Shown piece after piece: positions 4,530 to 10,125 of a stretch of 10,125 bases of DNA. Origin of the DNA: Campylobacterota bacterium. Its GTDB lineage: Bacteria; Campylobacterota; Campylobacteria; Campylobacterales; Sulfurovaceae. The notes below the pieces were generated by a model that was not told the DNA's origin, searched no databases, and was given only the letters and a program-made list of their open reading frames with translations. Made by a program: the position numbers and the translations under genes. Numbering within the stretch: the first letter of the stretch is position 1; each line of letters begins with the position of its first letter. Location: assembly GCA_003646505.1 (NCBI GenBank), contig QMKT01000049.1:1-10125 (forward strand), in the 5' to 3' direction.

Positions 4530-6224
4530 ATGACGAGTCGTAAATATGATGTTGTGATAATTGGTTCTGGGGCGAGTGGTGGAGCAGTAGCCTATACTTT
4601 GTGCAAAGCAGGGTTTAAGGTGGCTGTTCTTGAAAAAGGAAGACTTCTCAAGCGTGAAGAATTTTCCAAAGATGAATTAGCTTATTGTCGTAGAGACTTG
4701 GTAACCCCCAATCTTTTTGATGAATACCATACTATAGAAGAAAAAGTTGATGGGAAATGGGTGGCTACACCTACGTATGAATCAGGATGGAGTTTTTGGA
4801 ATGGTAACATTGTTGGAGGTTCTTCCAACCTTATGTCTGGGATGCTGCACCGCTTGCATCCGGATGATTTTAGATTAAAAAGTAAATATGGAGAGATAAA
4901 AGGGGCTAATGTTGTTGACTGGCCCATTAGCTATGATGATATGGAACCATACTATACACTTGCAGAAGAGTTGGTTGGCATATCGGGTCATTATGAAAAA
5001 CATGTGTATGAACCATGGCGGAGTACAATAAACTTTACACAACCACCGACCAAAGAAAATGCAGTTGTTAAATTACTTGACAAGAGTTGTAAAGCTTTAG
5101 ATATTACGCCTCTTGTTACACCCAGAGCAGTCCTCTCTAAAAACAAGCCTGGGCGTGATGCCTGCTACTACTCAAACCTTTGTGGAAGCTACGGCTGTTC
5201 ATCTGGAGCCAAAGGATCTTCGAGAGAAGCTCTGTTGAAGCCTGCCTTGGCAACAGGCAACTTGACACTTATGACAAACAGCTATGTTAAGTACCTTCAT
5301 ACAAACCAAAAAGAGGTTGTTAGTTATGCTGTGGTGGTCAATACCATTACCGGCAAAGAGAAAAAGATAGAAGGTAAGATTTTTGTAGTTGCGGCACAGG
5401 CACATGAGAGTGCCAGACTACTACTAAATTCTTCTAACAGGTACCATCCAAATGGTTTAGGAAATAGCTCTGGTGAACTTGGAAAAAACCTTATCTTCTC
5501 AGGTGGCGGCTCAGGAGAAGGCGAGTTGCATGAAGATTCTTTAAAAGAGATAGCATTTAAAGACCTTGTGACAACAGGGCTTTTTGTCAACCGTTCTGTC
5601 CTTGACTGGTACTTTATAGATCACTGGTGGGATGGTAAGTTTAAAGGCGGTTCTGTAGAGTTTATGTTCGAACATCAAAATATCATCACACGTGCACGAA
5701 AAAATGGTTATAAGAACGGCCAGCTAGTATGGGGGAAAGAGTTGGGAGAGCGTCTCGTAAAACGATTCAATACCTATAAAAACATACGTTTTGAGATCTT
5801 TAATGACTGGCTTCCAAACGATAACTGCTTTGTTGCTTTAGATCCTACCCACAAAGACAAATACGGCATGCCCGTGGGTAAACTGCGTGTAGAAGGGCAT
5901 CCTCAGGATCAAAAGGTGGGAAACTATATCGCTAAGAAGTGTGAAAACATACTTGAAGAGATGGGTGCGAAAAATATTTATTCAGGGGTCTCTTCTTCCC
6001 CTCCTCAAAACCTTGTAGCAGGAGGGTGCCGTTTTGGCAATGACCCCCAGACCTCAGTGCTCAATAAATACTGCAGGTCACATGATGTTAAAAACCTTTT
6101 TGTTGCAGATGCAAGTTTTATGCCCACAGGTGGCTCAGTCGCTTATACCTGGACTATTTATGCGAATGCCTTCAGAGTGGCAGACCACATTGTAAAAAGA
6201 CTTAGCGGTAATACTGTATTATAA
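4530..6224 (+). CDS. GMC-family FAD oxidoreductase, gluconate dehydrogenase-type large subunit
   Basis: The 564-residue flavoprotein should oxidise an alcohol or sugar acid and pass electrons to the respiratory chain. The FAD-binding site is clear: YDVVIIGSGASGG (6-18), E35 for the adenosine ribose, and GGSSN (96-100). A Cys cluster C212-x5-C218-x4-C223 followed by GAKGSS is typical of the gluconate/FAD-glucose dehydrogenase group, where a 3Fe-4S cluster has been described. The C-terminal GMC block is present (HDVKNLFVADASFMP...RVADHI, 518-555). However, the canonical catalytic His before G-x-x-x-G appears to be Leu495 (or Asn494), and the usual Asn of the NPTLTI motif is Ala538, so substrate and mechanism are uncertain. 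The start follows an in-frame stop and has only a weak ribosome site (GCGAG). It forms an operon with the Tat subunit. Confidence 0.88.
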   Translation: MTSRKYDVVIIGSGASGGAVAYTLCKAGFKVAVLEKGRLLKREEFSKDELAYCRRDLVTPNLFDEYHTIEEKVDGKWVATPTYESGWSFWNGNIVGGSSNLMSGMLHRLHPDDFRLKSKYGEIKGANVVDWPISYDDMEPYYTLAEELVGISGHYEKHVYEPWRSTINFTQPPTKENAVVKLLDKSCKALDITPLVTPRAVLSKNKPGRDACYYSNLCGSYGCSSGAKGSSREALLKPALATGNLTLMTNSYVKYLHTNQKEVVSYAVVVNTITGKEKKIEGKIFVVAAQAHESARLLLNSSNRYHPNGLGNSSGELGKNLIFSGGGSGEGELHEDSLKEIAFKDLVTTGLFVNRSVLDWYFIDHWWDGKFKGGSVEFMFEHQNIITRARKNGYKNGQLVWGKELGERLVKRFNTYKNIRFEIFNDWLPNDNCFVALDPTHKDKYGMPVGKLRVEGHPQDQKVGNYIAKKCENILEEMGAKNIYSGVSSSPPQNLVAGGCRFGNDPQTSVLNKYCRSHDVKNLFVADASFMPTGGSVAYTWTIYANAFRVADHIVKRLSGNTVL

Positions 6225-6239
6225 TTTTATTTTATTTTA
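6209..6239 (+). terminator. Weak terminator candidate after the GMC gene
   Basis: TAATA (6209-6213) and TATTA (6217-6221) around CTG form a small AT hairpin that overlaps the stop codon and is followed by TAATTTTATTTTATTTT. The T-rich tail is right, but the stem is weak. Confidence 0.3.
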
Positions 6240-6254
6240 AAGTTTATTTGATAC

Positions 6255-6260
6255 TATACT
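6255..6260 (+). promoter_or_regulatory. -10 box of the riboswitch/NlpC-P60 transcript
   Basis: TATACT lies about 20 nt before the start of the aptamer, as expected if the RNA begins near 6267. No convincing -35 box is present, as elsewhere in the window. A second TATACT at 6488-6493 could give a riboswitch-free transcript. Confidence 0.5.
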
Positions 6261-6267
6261 ACAAAAG

Positions 6268-6343
6268 ATGTTGAAAAAGCTAACCCTACTTAGTAAAGTA
6301 GAGACAGAAAGCTATGGGTCTTGAAAAGATTGCCAGGTTGCCA
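6268..6343 (+). promoter_or_regulatory. GEMM-I cyclic-dinucleotide riboswitch aptamer
   Basis: The two-hairpin GEMM-I pattern is readable. The first hairpin has GCTAACC (6279-6285), a stem CTACT/AGTAG (6286-6290 and 6297-6301), then GACAGAAAGC (6303-6312); the GC at 6279-6280 pairs with GC at 6311-6312, leaving internal loops of about 3 and 8 nt as in known aptamers. The second hairpin is GGGTCT...AGATTGCC (6316-6334), followed by the conserved GGTTGCC (6336-6342). GEMM-I RNAs bind c-di-GMP or, in the GEMM-Ib subclass, 3',3'-cGAMP. It lies in the 5' leader of a LysM/NlpC-P60 hydrolase, a typical gene type under these switches. About 180 nt separate it from the start codon. Confidence 0.85.
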
Positions 6344-6350
6344 ATATTGG

Positions 6351-6370
6351 AGTGTGTTTTACACTTTAAA
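6351..6370 (+). promoter_or_regulatory. Possible expression-platform hairpin
   Basis: AGTGT (6351-6355) and ACACT (6361-6365) enclose GTTTT and are followed by TTAAATT and a T/C-rich stretch. The hairpin sits 8 nt behind the aptamer, and CCAATATTGG (6341-6350), a perfect palindrome, joins the two. It could act as a weak terminator controlled by the aptamer. Nothing else is recognised in 6371-6512 beyond AT-rich sequence. Confidence 0.3.
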
Positions 6371-6523
6371 TTATCTTCTTCTCTTTTAACATAACGGTAA
6401 AATTTCAGATAAATTTAAAATTCGGTTTATTTTTGATTAATTTTATATAGTTACAATTACATATATTTTTTAGTATGGAATATAACCTATACTATTCGAA
6501 CATATTACTTTTAGGAGAATTAT

Positions 6524-7462
6524 TTGAAAAAACTTTATACATTATTACTTACCTTATCGTTCGCTACAGTTAGCATCCAGGCAGCTACTAAAACTATTAA
6601 ATATAAAATTAAAAGTGGAGATTCTCTCTATGCTATTGCAAAGAGTAATAAAACAACTGTCTCAAAAGTGAGACAAGCCAATGGTATGAAAAAAGGGGAG
6701 ACCCTTAAAATAGGAAAAGTATTAAAAGTACCTACAAATAAAAAAACGACAAAAAAGAAATCTATAAGATTATCAAAGTATAAGATCAAAAAAGGTGATA
6801 CACTCTCAAGTATTGCAAGGAAACATCATACTACGATAGCCAAACTTACAAAAAGCAATGGTATGAAAAAAAGTGATACTTTAAAGTTGGGTCGTACATT
6901 AAAGGTACCTACAAAAACGTATAAAGTAGCCAAAAAGAAGAAAACATCAAATAAAAAGTTAGTTGCTTCTATCTCTAGTTTAGATACAGTAAGTCTCAAA
7001 TCAGCAACAAGAACCAAAAAACCAAAAAAATCAAATACATTCGCGTTGTCTGATATCTTCGTTAGCAGTAAAAAAGCAAACTTGGACAAATGTAAGAAGA
7101 TCACAAAAGATGCGAAAAAGAAATTGGGGAAAAGGTATGTATGGGGTGCAAGTGGAACGAGAAATACCTATGATTGTTCTAGCTTTACCAAGTATGTATA
7201 CAGAAAGAATGGAATCGCTATTCCCAGAACTTCCATTAAGCAGTCAAAACATGGTAAATATGTAAAAAGAAAAGATCTTAAAAAAGGTGATCTTATTTTC
7301 TTTGATACCTCTAAAAGACGTAAAGGATATGTTAATCATGTAGGTATCTACCTTGGTAACAATAAATTTATTCATGCTTCTTCAGCGAAGAAGAGAGTTG
7401 TTGTATCAAGTTTAAGTAAGTTTTACGGAAAGCGTTATAAAGGTGCAAGAAGACCTTCATAA
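6524..7462 (+). CDS. Exported LysM-LysM-NlpC/P60 peptidoglycan endopeptidase
   Basis: The 312-residue protein cuts peptide stems of peptidoglycan. A Sec signal peptide (1-20, cut after SIQA) is followed by two LysM wall-binding repeats (about 25-70 and 84-129), each with KSGDSL/KKGDTL...IA...T...NGMKK...LKVP. A very basic Lys/Ser-rich linker (130-185) leads to an NlpC/P60 domain (190-312). The catalytic triad is visible as C218 (YDCSSF), H272 (VNHVGIYLG) and H284 (FIHASS); RYVWG and GDLIFF are also typical. The start codon is TTG at 6524, chosen because AGGAG at 6513-6517 is correctly spaced and the signal peptide begins there. The gene lies under a GEMM-I riboswitch, so cell-wall cleavage is probably tied to a cyclic dinucleotide signal. 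The strongly basic composition fits binding to an acidic wall polymer. Confidence 0.93.
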   Translation: MKKLYTLLLTLSFATVSIQAATKTIKYKIKSGDSLYAIAKSNKTTVSKVRQANGMKKGETLKIGKVLKVPTNKKTTKKKSIRLSKYKIKKGDTLSSIARKHHTTIAKLTKSNGMKKSDTLKLGRTLKVPTKTYKVAKKKKTSNKKLVASISSLDTVSLKSATRTKKPKKSNTFALSDIFVSSKKANLDKCKKITKDAKKKLGKRYVWGASGTRNTYDCSSFTKYVYRKNGIAIPRTSIKQSKHGKYVKRKDLKKGDLIFFDTSKRRKGYVNHVGIYLGNNKFIHASSAKKRVVVSSLSKFYGKRYKGARRPS

Positions 7463-7480
7463 TCGTCTTTTCTTCTATGC

Positions 7481-7620
7481 GGAGTTTGGCTCCTCACCCC
7501 TTCCTTTATTTTCCCCACTAAATTTTATTATTGTTTGAGCTTGGTTTGAGTTCCCTCTGTTACTTTTTTCTTTTTGTACTGCGACGAAAAAGAAAGGAAA
7601 GTAACCAAAAAAGAAAAAAC
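7481..7620. repeat. Dispersed intergenic repeat, copy 2
   Basis: This is the counterpart of 744-885. It opens with GGAG-TTTGG-CTCC (7481-7493), a shortened version of the rplT terminator hairpin that may still serve the NlpC/P60 gene. Then come CCCCTT, ATTTTATTATTGTTT and GGTTTGAG. The inner inverted repeat is longer here: 7559-7577 (GTTACTTTTTTCTTTTTGT) against 7584-7605 (ending AAAGTAAC), around a 6-nt loop. It ends with the same CAAAAAAGAAAAAA tail. It again lies between convergent genes and upstream of a heptamer array. Confidence 0.7.
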
Positions 7621-7683
7621 GCAAGTGACAAGAAGTTATTATGATTCTTAAATAGTTAGCTAGTTAGTAGTTTGGTAAAGTAA

Positions 7684-7715
7684 AAAAGGAAGAGTATTAT
7701 CAAGGGAAACCTTGA
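7684..7715 (-). terminator. Weak terminator candidate downstream of ilvD
   Basis: TCAAGG (7700-7705) and CCTTGA (7710-7715) make a 6-bp stem with a 4-nt loop. On the minus strand it is followed after a few bases by a T-rich stretch (CTTCCTTTTTTA). It lies beyond the heptamer array behind ilvD, in the place where copy 1 has its long hairpin. The remaining bases of 7621-7748 show nothing clear. Confidence 0.35.
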
Positions 7716-7748
7716 CAAGTAGAAAGAAATGTGCAAAGCTTTTTATAA

Positions 7749-7832
7749 TAGCACTTAGCACTTAGCACTTAGCACTTAGCACTTAGCACTTAGCACTTAG
7801 CACTTAGCACTTAGCACTTAGCACTTAGCACT
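7749..7832. repeat. Heptamer tandem array, 12 x TAGCACT
   Basis: Twelve exact head-to-tail copies of TAGCACT (84 bp) reach into the stop codon of ilvD (7832-7834). Read with ilvD the unit is GTGCTAA, so every copy carries TAA and all three frames are closed. Perfect identity of the copies suggests recent expansion, and the copy number probably varies by replication slippage. Confidence 0.97.
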
Positions 7833-9520
7833 TACTCGGCGTAAAGTATCGCACCAGAACTTGCGTTTGTTACCAATGCTCTGTATTGTTTTAGCCATTT
7901 GCTCGTAAGAGGTTTTACGAGTGGTTTAAAGTTTTCTTTTCTTTGTGCGATCACTTCATCACTGAGGTTGGCTTGTAGGATGTATTGATCAACATCGATG
8001 TGGATTTCGTCTCCATCTTCAAGTAAACCTATGAGCCCGCCTTCTGCAGCCTCTGGACTTACGTGTCCGATGCTGGCACCTCTGGTTGCACCTGAAAATC
8101 TACCATCAGTAATGAGGGCTACTTTATCACCAAGACCCATACCCATGATGAGAGAAGTAGGACTTAGCATCTCTTGCATACCAGGACCACCACGAGGACC
8201 TTCATAACGAATGACTACAACATTGCCTGCTTTTACATTTCCTGCCAAAATACCCTCGATTGCTTCATCTTGTGAATTAAAACATACTGCAGTACCCGTA
8301 AAGACTCTGTCTCCCGTGATCCCTGCAGTTTTAATAACAGCTCCTTGCTCTGCCAAGTTACCATACAAGATAGCAAGCCCACCAACTTCCGAGTAGGCAT
8401 TGTCTACAGTATGGATGATGTTCGTATCTAATATCTCTGCATCTTTTACTTTTTCATAAAGCGTTTCACCAGTTACTCCAAGATTATCAAGCAAGATATC
8501 ATCCCCGCGTTTCATCATCTCATGCATTACGGCATTTACGCCACCGGCTTTGTTGATGTCTTCCATGTGCACTGTTGAAAGTGATGGAGAGATCTTGGCA
8601 ATGTGTGAAACACGTTTTGAGATAGCATTGATATCACTAAGATTAAAGTCTACCTCTGCCTCTTTTGCAATAGCAAGCATATGAAGTACGGTATTTGAAC
8701 TTCCTCCCATGGCCATGTCAACAGCAAAAGCATTGCGTACAGCATTCTCATTGAGGATATTTCTCATACGGTATTTTTCACGCTCGGCAGCATCTGCTTT
8801 GGCAATCTCACAGATACGTCTTGCAGCTTGTCTATAAAGGTTAGTTCTTTCAGGCGTCAATGCCAAGATTGTCCCATTACCAGGTAAAGCAATGCCCATC
8901 GCCTCCATTAGTGTGTTCATGGAGTTGGCTGTAAACATACCAGAACATGAACCGCCACTTGGACAGGCATTACACTCGATATCAAGAAGTTCTTCATCTG
9001 TGATCTCTCCAGTCTCATGTTTACCTACGGCTTCAAAAGCTGTGGCTAGATCAATAGGTGTACCATCTTTGGTGTAGCCTTTTTCCATAGGCCCACCAGA
9101 TACAAATACAGTTGGGACATCTACACGTAAAGCACCCATGATCATACCAGGAACGATCTTGTCACAGTTTGGGATGGCTATCATGGCATCGAGTTTATGG
9201 GCATTCATTACTGTTTCTATAGAGTTAGCGATGATCTCACGTGAAGGCAGAGAATAAAGCATACCATCATGACCCATAGCTATACCATCATCCACACCAA
9301 TAGTATTGAACTCGAAAGGCACACAACCGTTTGCACGGATCTCTTCTTTGATAATTTCAGCTACTTTGTTTAGAAAAAAATGCCCTGGAATGATCTCTAT
9401 AAATGAGTTTGCAACACCAATGAATGGTTTTTCAAAATCCTCATCTTTAACACCTGTTGCACGCAACAAACTTCTGTGTGGAGCTCGTGAAAACCCCTTT
9501 TTTATCTCGTTACTTCTCAT
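7832..9520 (-). CDS. ilvD: Dihydroxy-acid dehydratase
   Basis: IlvD converts 2,3-dihydroxy-isovalerate and 2,3-dihydroxy-3-methylvalerate to the 2-keto acids that lead to valine, isoleucine and leucine. The 562-residue product covers the full family length. Landmarks are [13 protein letters not shown] (35-47), [24 protein letters not shown] (64-87), [10 protein letters not shown] (117-126), [17 protein letters not shown] (186-202) and the C-terminal [11 protein letters not shown] and [10 protein letters not shown]119 and C192 are the expected Fe-S ligands. The first ligand site of the classical form (PCN) is PGH here, with C66 nearby, as in Campylobacter IlvD. AAGGGC precedes the ATG. It stands alone with its own promoter, and a 12-copy heptamer array begins at its stop codon. 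Confidence 0.97.
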   Translation of the reverse strand: MRSNEIKKGFSRAPHRSLLRATGVKDEDFEKPFIGVANSFIEIIPGHFFLNKVAEIIKEEIRANGCVPFEFNTIGVDDGIAMGHDGMLYSLPSREIIANSIETVMNAHKLDAMIAIPNCDKIVPGMIMGALRVDVPTVFVSGGPMEKGYTKDGTPIDLATAFEAVGKHETGEITDEELLDIECNACPSGGSCSGMFTANSMNTLMEAMGIALPGNGTILALTPERTNLYRQAARRICEIAKADAAEREKYRMRNILNENAVRNAFAVDMAMGGSSNTVLHMLAIAKEAEVDFNLSDINAISKRVSHIAKISPSLSTVHMEDINKAGGVNAVMHEMMKRGDDILLDNLGVTGETLYEKVKDAEILDTNIIHTVDNAYSEVGGLAILYGNLAEQGAVIKTAGITGDRVFTGTAVCFNSQDEAIEGILAGNVKAGNVVVIRYEGPRGGPGMQEMLSPTSLIMGMGLGDKVALITDGRFSGATRGASIGHVSPEAAEGGLIGLLEDGDEIHIDVDQYILQANLSDEVIAQRKENFKPLVKPLTSKWLKQYRALVTNASSGAILYAE

Positions 9521-9551
9521 GGAAAAGCCCTTATATTTAAGTATTTAAGCG

Positions 9552-9563
9552 ATTATATCAAAA
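9552..9563 (-). promoter_or_regulatory. ilvD promoter -10 region
   Basis: On the minus strand TTTGATATAATCGC contains a perfect TATAAT (9557-9552) about 32 nt before the ilvD ATG. No leucine-, isoleucine- or valine-rich leader peptide or attenuator is visible. The tRNA promoter diverges from the same 131-bp gap. Confidence 0.6.
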
Positions 9564-9592
9564 AACCTCTGTTTTCTCTTTACATTAAAAAC

Positions 9593-9607
9593 TTTTTTAG
9601 CTATACT
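9593..9607 (+). promoter_or_regulatory. Promoter of the tRNA-Gly/tRNA-Leu unit
   Basis: TTTTTTAGC followed by TATACT (9602-9607) lies about 45 nt upstream of tRNA-Gly. The same TTTTTTAG-G/C-TA signature precedes tRNA-Ser (10012-10025), and a similar one precedes rplT, so it is the housekeeping promoter type of this genome. Confidence 0.6.
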
Positions 9608-9651
9608 CGCACTCCAATTTTAAGTGAACTCTTGAAAGCGGATATGGATGT

Positions 9652-9726
9652 GCGGGCGTAGCTCAGCGGTAGAGCATAACCTTGCCAAGGTTGGGGTCGA
9701 CGGTTCGAACCCGTTCGCCCGCTCCA
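9652..9726 (+). tRNA. tRNA-Gly(GCC)
   Basis: The acceptor arms GCGGGCG (9652-9658) and CGCCCGC (9716-9722) pair fully. The anticodon loop TTGCCAA holds GCC at 9684-9686, and the T loop is TTCGAAC. The 3' CCA is encoded. It reads GGC and GGU glycine codons. Confidence 0.97.
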
Positions 9727-9748
9727 TAAAAATAAATGGTGCCAATAT

Positions 9749-9836
9749 GCCCGAGTGGTGGAATTGGTAGACACAGGGGACTTAAAATCCCCCGGTCATT
9801 GCGACTGTGCCGGTTCAAGTCCGGCCTCGGGCACCA
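9749..9836 (+). tRNA. tRNA-Leu(TAA)
   Basis: The acceptor arms GCCCGAG (9749-9755) and CTCGGGC (9826-9832) pair fully. The anticodon stem GGGGA/TCCCC encloses CTTAAAA with anticodon TAA at 9783-9785. A long variable arm marks it as class II, and CCA is encoded. It lies 22 bp behind tRNA-Gly and is probably co-transcribed with it. Confidence 0.97.
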
Positions 9837-9839
9837 TAG

Positions 9840-9898
9840 AAGGCGAAACATTAAATATTATACTTATTTAGGTATTCTTTTTAATGTTTCGCCTTTTT
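9840..9898 (+). terminator. Long hairpin between tRNA-Leu and tRNA-Cys
   Basis: AAGGCGAAACATTAAA (9840-9855) and its exact complement (9880-9895) form a perfect 16-bp stem, followed by TTTTT to 9898. This is a strong terminator for the tRNA-Gly/Leu transcript. The 24-nt loop holds ATTTAGGTATTCTT, which resembles the -10 region of the tRNA-Ser promoter, so it may also start the tRNA-Cys transcript. Confidence 0.8.
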
Positions 9899-9915
9899 CA
9901 TTTAAAAGATTATAT

Positions 9916-9989
9916 GGAGCCATCGCCAAGCGGTAAGGCCGCAGCCTGCAAAGCTGCTATCCCCGGTTCAAATCCGGGTGGCTCCTCCA
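9916..9989 (+). tRNA. tRNA-Cys(GCA)
   Basis: The acceptor arms GGAGCCA (9916-9922) and TGGCTCC (9979-9985) pair fully. The anticodon stem GCAGC/GCTGC encloses CTGCAAA with GCA at 9948-9950. The discriminator T and CCA are encoded. It is the only tRNA-Cys in the window, of general relevance to the Cys-rich genes but not linked to them. Confidence 0.97.
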
Positions 9990-10011
9990 TTAGTTAAAGT
10001 GACTTTTATCT

Positions 10012-10025
10012 TTTTTAGGTAAAAT
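10012..10025 (+). promoter_or_regulatory. Promoter -10 region of tRNA-Ser
   Basis: TTTTTAGG followed by TAAAAT (10020-10025) lies 18 nt before the tRNA. Its resemblance to the TTTTTTAGCTATACT of the tRNA-Gly promoter supports it. Confidence 0.55.
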
Positions 10026-10042
10026 TCTACTCTACGAAATAC

Positions 10043-10125
10043 CGGGAGATGTCAGAGTGGTCGAATGTGCCGGTCTTGAAAACCGGTGAGGGTTATACCT
10101 CCGGGGGTTCGAATCCCCCTCTCCC
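10043..10125 (+). tRNA. tRNA-Ser(TGA), 3' end cut by the window
   Basis: The anticodon stem CCGGT/ACCGG encloses CTTGAAA with anticodon TGA at 10077-10079. A long variable arm (GAGG/CCTC, 10088-10101) and the T arm GGGGG-TTCGAAT-CCCCC (10103-10119) are clear. Pairing of GGGAGA (10044-10049) with TCTCCC (10120-10125) makes C10043 position 1, whose partner and the CCA lie outside. It reads UCA and related serine codons. Confidence 0.92.

Noticed and set aside
7749..7832. CRISPR array
   Set aside because: The units are 7 bp, identical and directly adjacent with no spacers; this is a tandem microsatellite-like array.
9376..9430. Defective IlvD because the first Fe-S Cys site reads PGH instead of PCN
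   Set aside because: The same IIPGH form is normal in Campylobacter-type IlvD, and the other ligand motifs (C119, C192) are intact.
9663..9851. Minus-strand open frame of 62 codons across the tRNA-Gly and tRNA-Leu genes
   Set aside because: It is the antisense of two perfect tRNAs, a common false protein call; it has no ribosome site.

Overview
The window looks like an AT-rich chromosomal segment of a Campylobacterota (Epsilonproteobacteria) genome, probably a Sulfurovum/Sulfurimonas-type organism. The grounds are a Campylobacter-like IlvD (the 'IPGH' form), AT-rich promoters with a clear TATAAT and little -35 signal, a two-gene gluconate-dehydrogenase-like locus resembling that of Campylobacter, and a ferredoxin:thioredoxin reductase-rhodanese fusion. 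No transposase, integrase or phage gene is visible.

Layout. (1) 1-773: rpmI and rplT with a strong terminator. (2) 744-1050: an intergenic cassette holding a dispersed repeat, a long AT-rich hairpin and a heptamer tandem array. (3) 1042-3863, minus strand: six genes, read from 3863 downward. They are a Cys-rich lipoprotein, a Cys-rich membrane-anchored protein, a DoxX-family membrane protein with a secreted Cys-rich protein, and then a coiled-coil lipoprotein with an FTR-rhodanese fusion. (4) 3992-6224, plus strand: a Tat-exported gluconate-2-dehydrogenase subunit-3-like protein and a GMC flavoprotein. (5) 6255-7462: a GEMM-I cyclic-dinucleotide riboswitch ahead of a TTG-started LysM/NlpC-P60 cell-wall hydrolase. 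(6) 7481-7832: a second copy of the intergenic cassette, again ending in a heptamer array. (7) ilvD on the minus strand. (8) 9652-10125: tRNA-Gly(GCC), tRNA-Leu(TAA), tRNA-Cys(GCA) and the start of tRNA-Ser(TGA).

The most interesting part is 2468-3863. Three small proteins share a GKC-repeat, Lys/Cys-rich module but carry three different N-termini: a cleavable Sec signal, an uncleaved membrane anchor and a lipobox. One has two tandem EGKCG pentapeptides directly after its signal peptidase site and is paired with a DoxX gene. EGKCG motifs plus DoxX are the hallmarks of the HvfA/bufferin class of copper-handling RiPP precursors, but no MNIO (DUF692) modifying enzyme lies in the window. Two promoters of the cluster share a 17-bp motif built on TACAC repeats 11 bp apart, so a common regulator is likely. 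Together the cluster suggests periplasmic metal/thiol buffering next to a thiol/sulfane-sulfur enzyme.

All domain calls are from reading motifs by eye; no database search was run.
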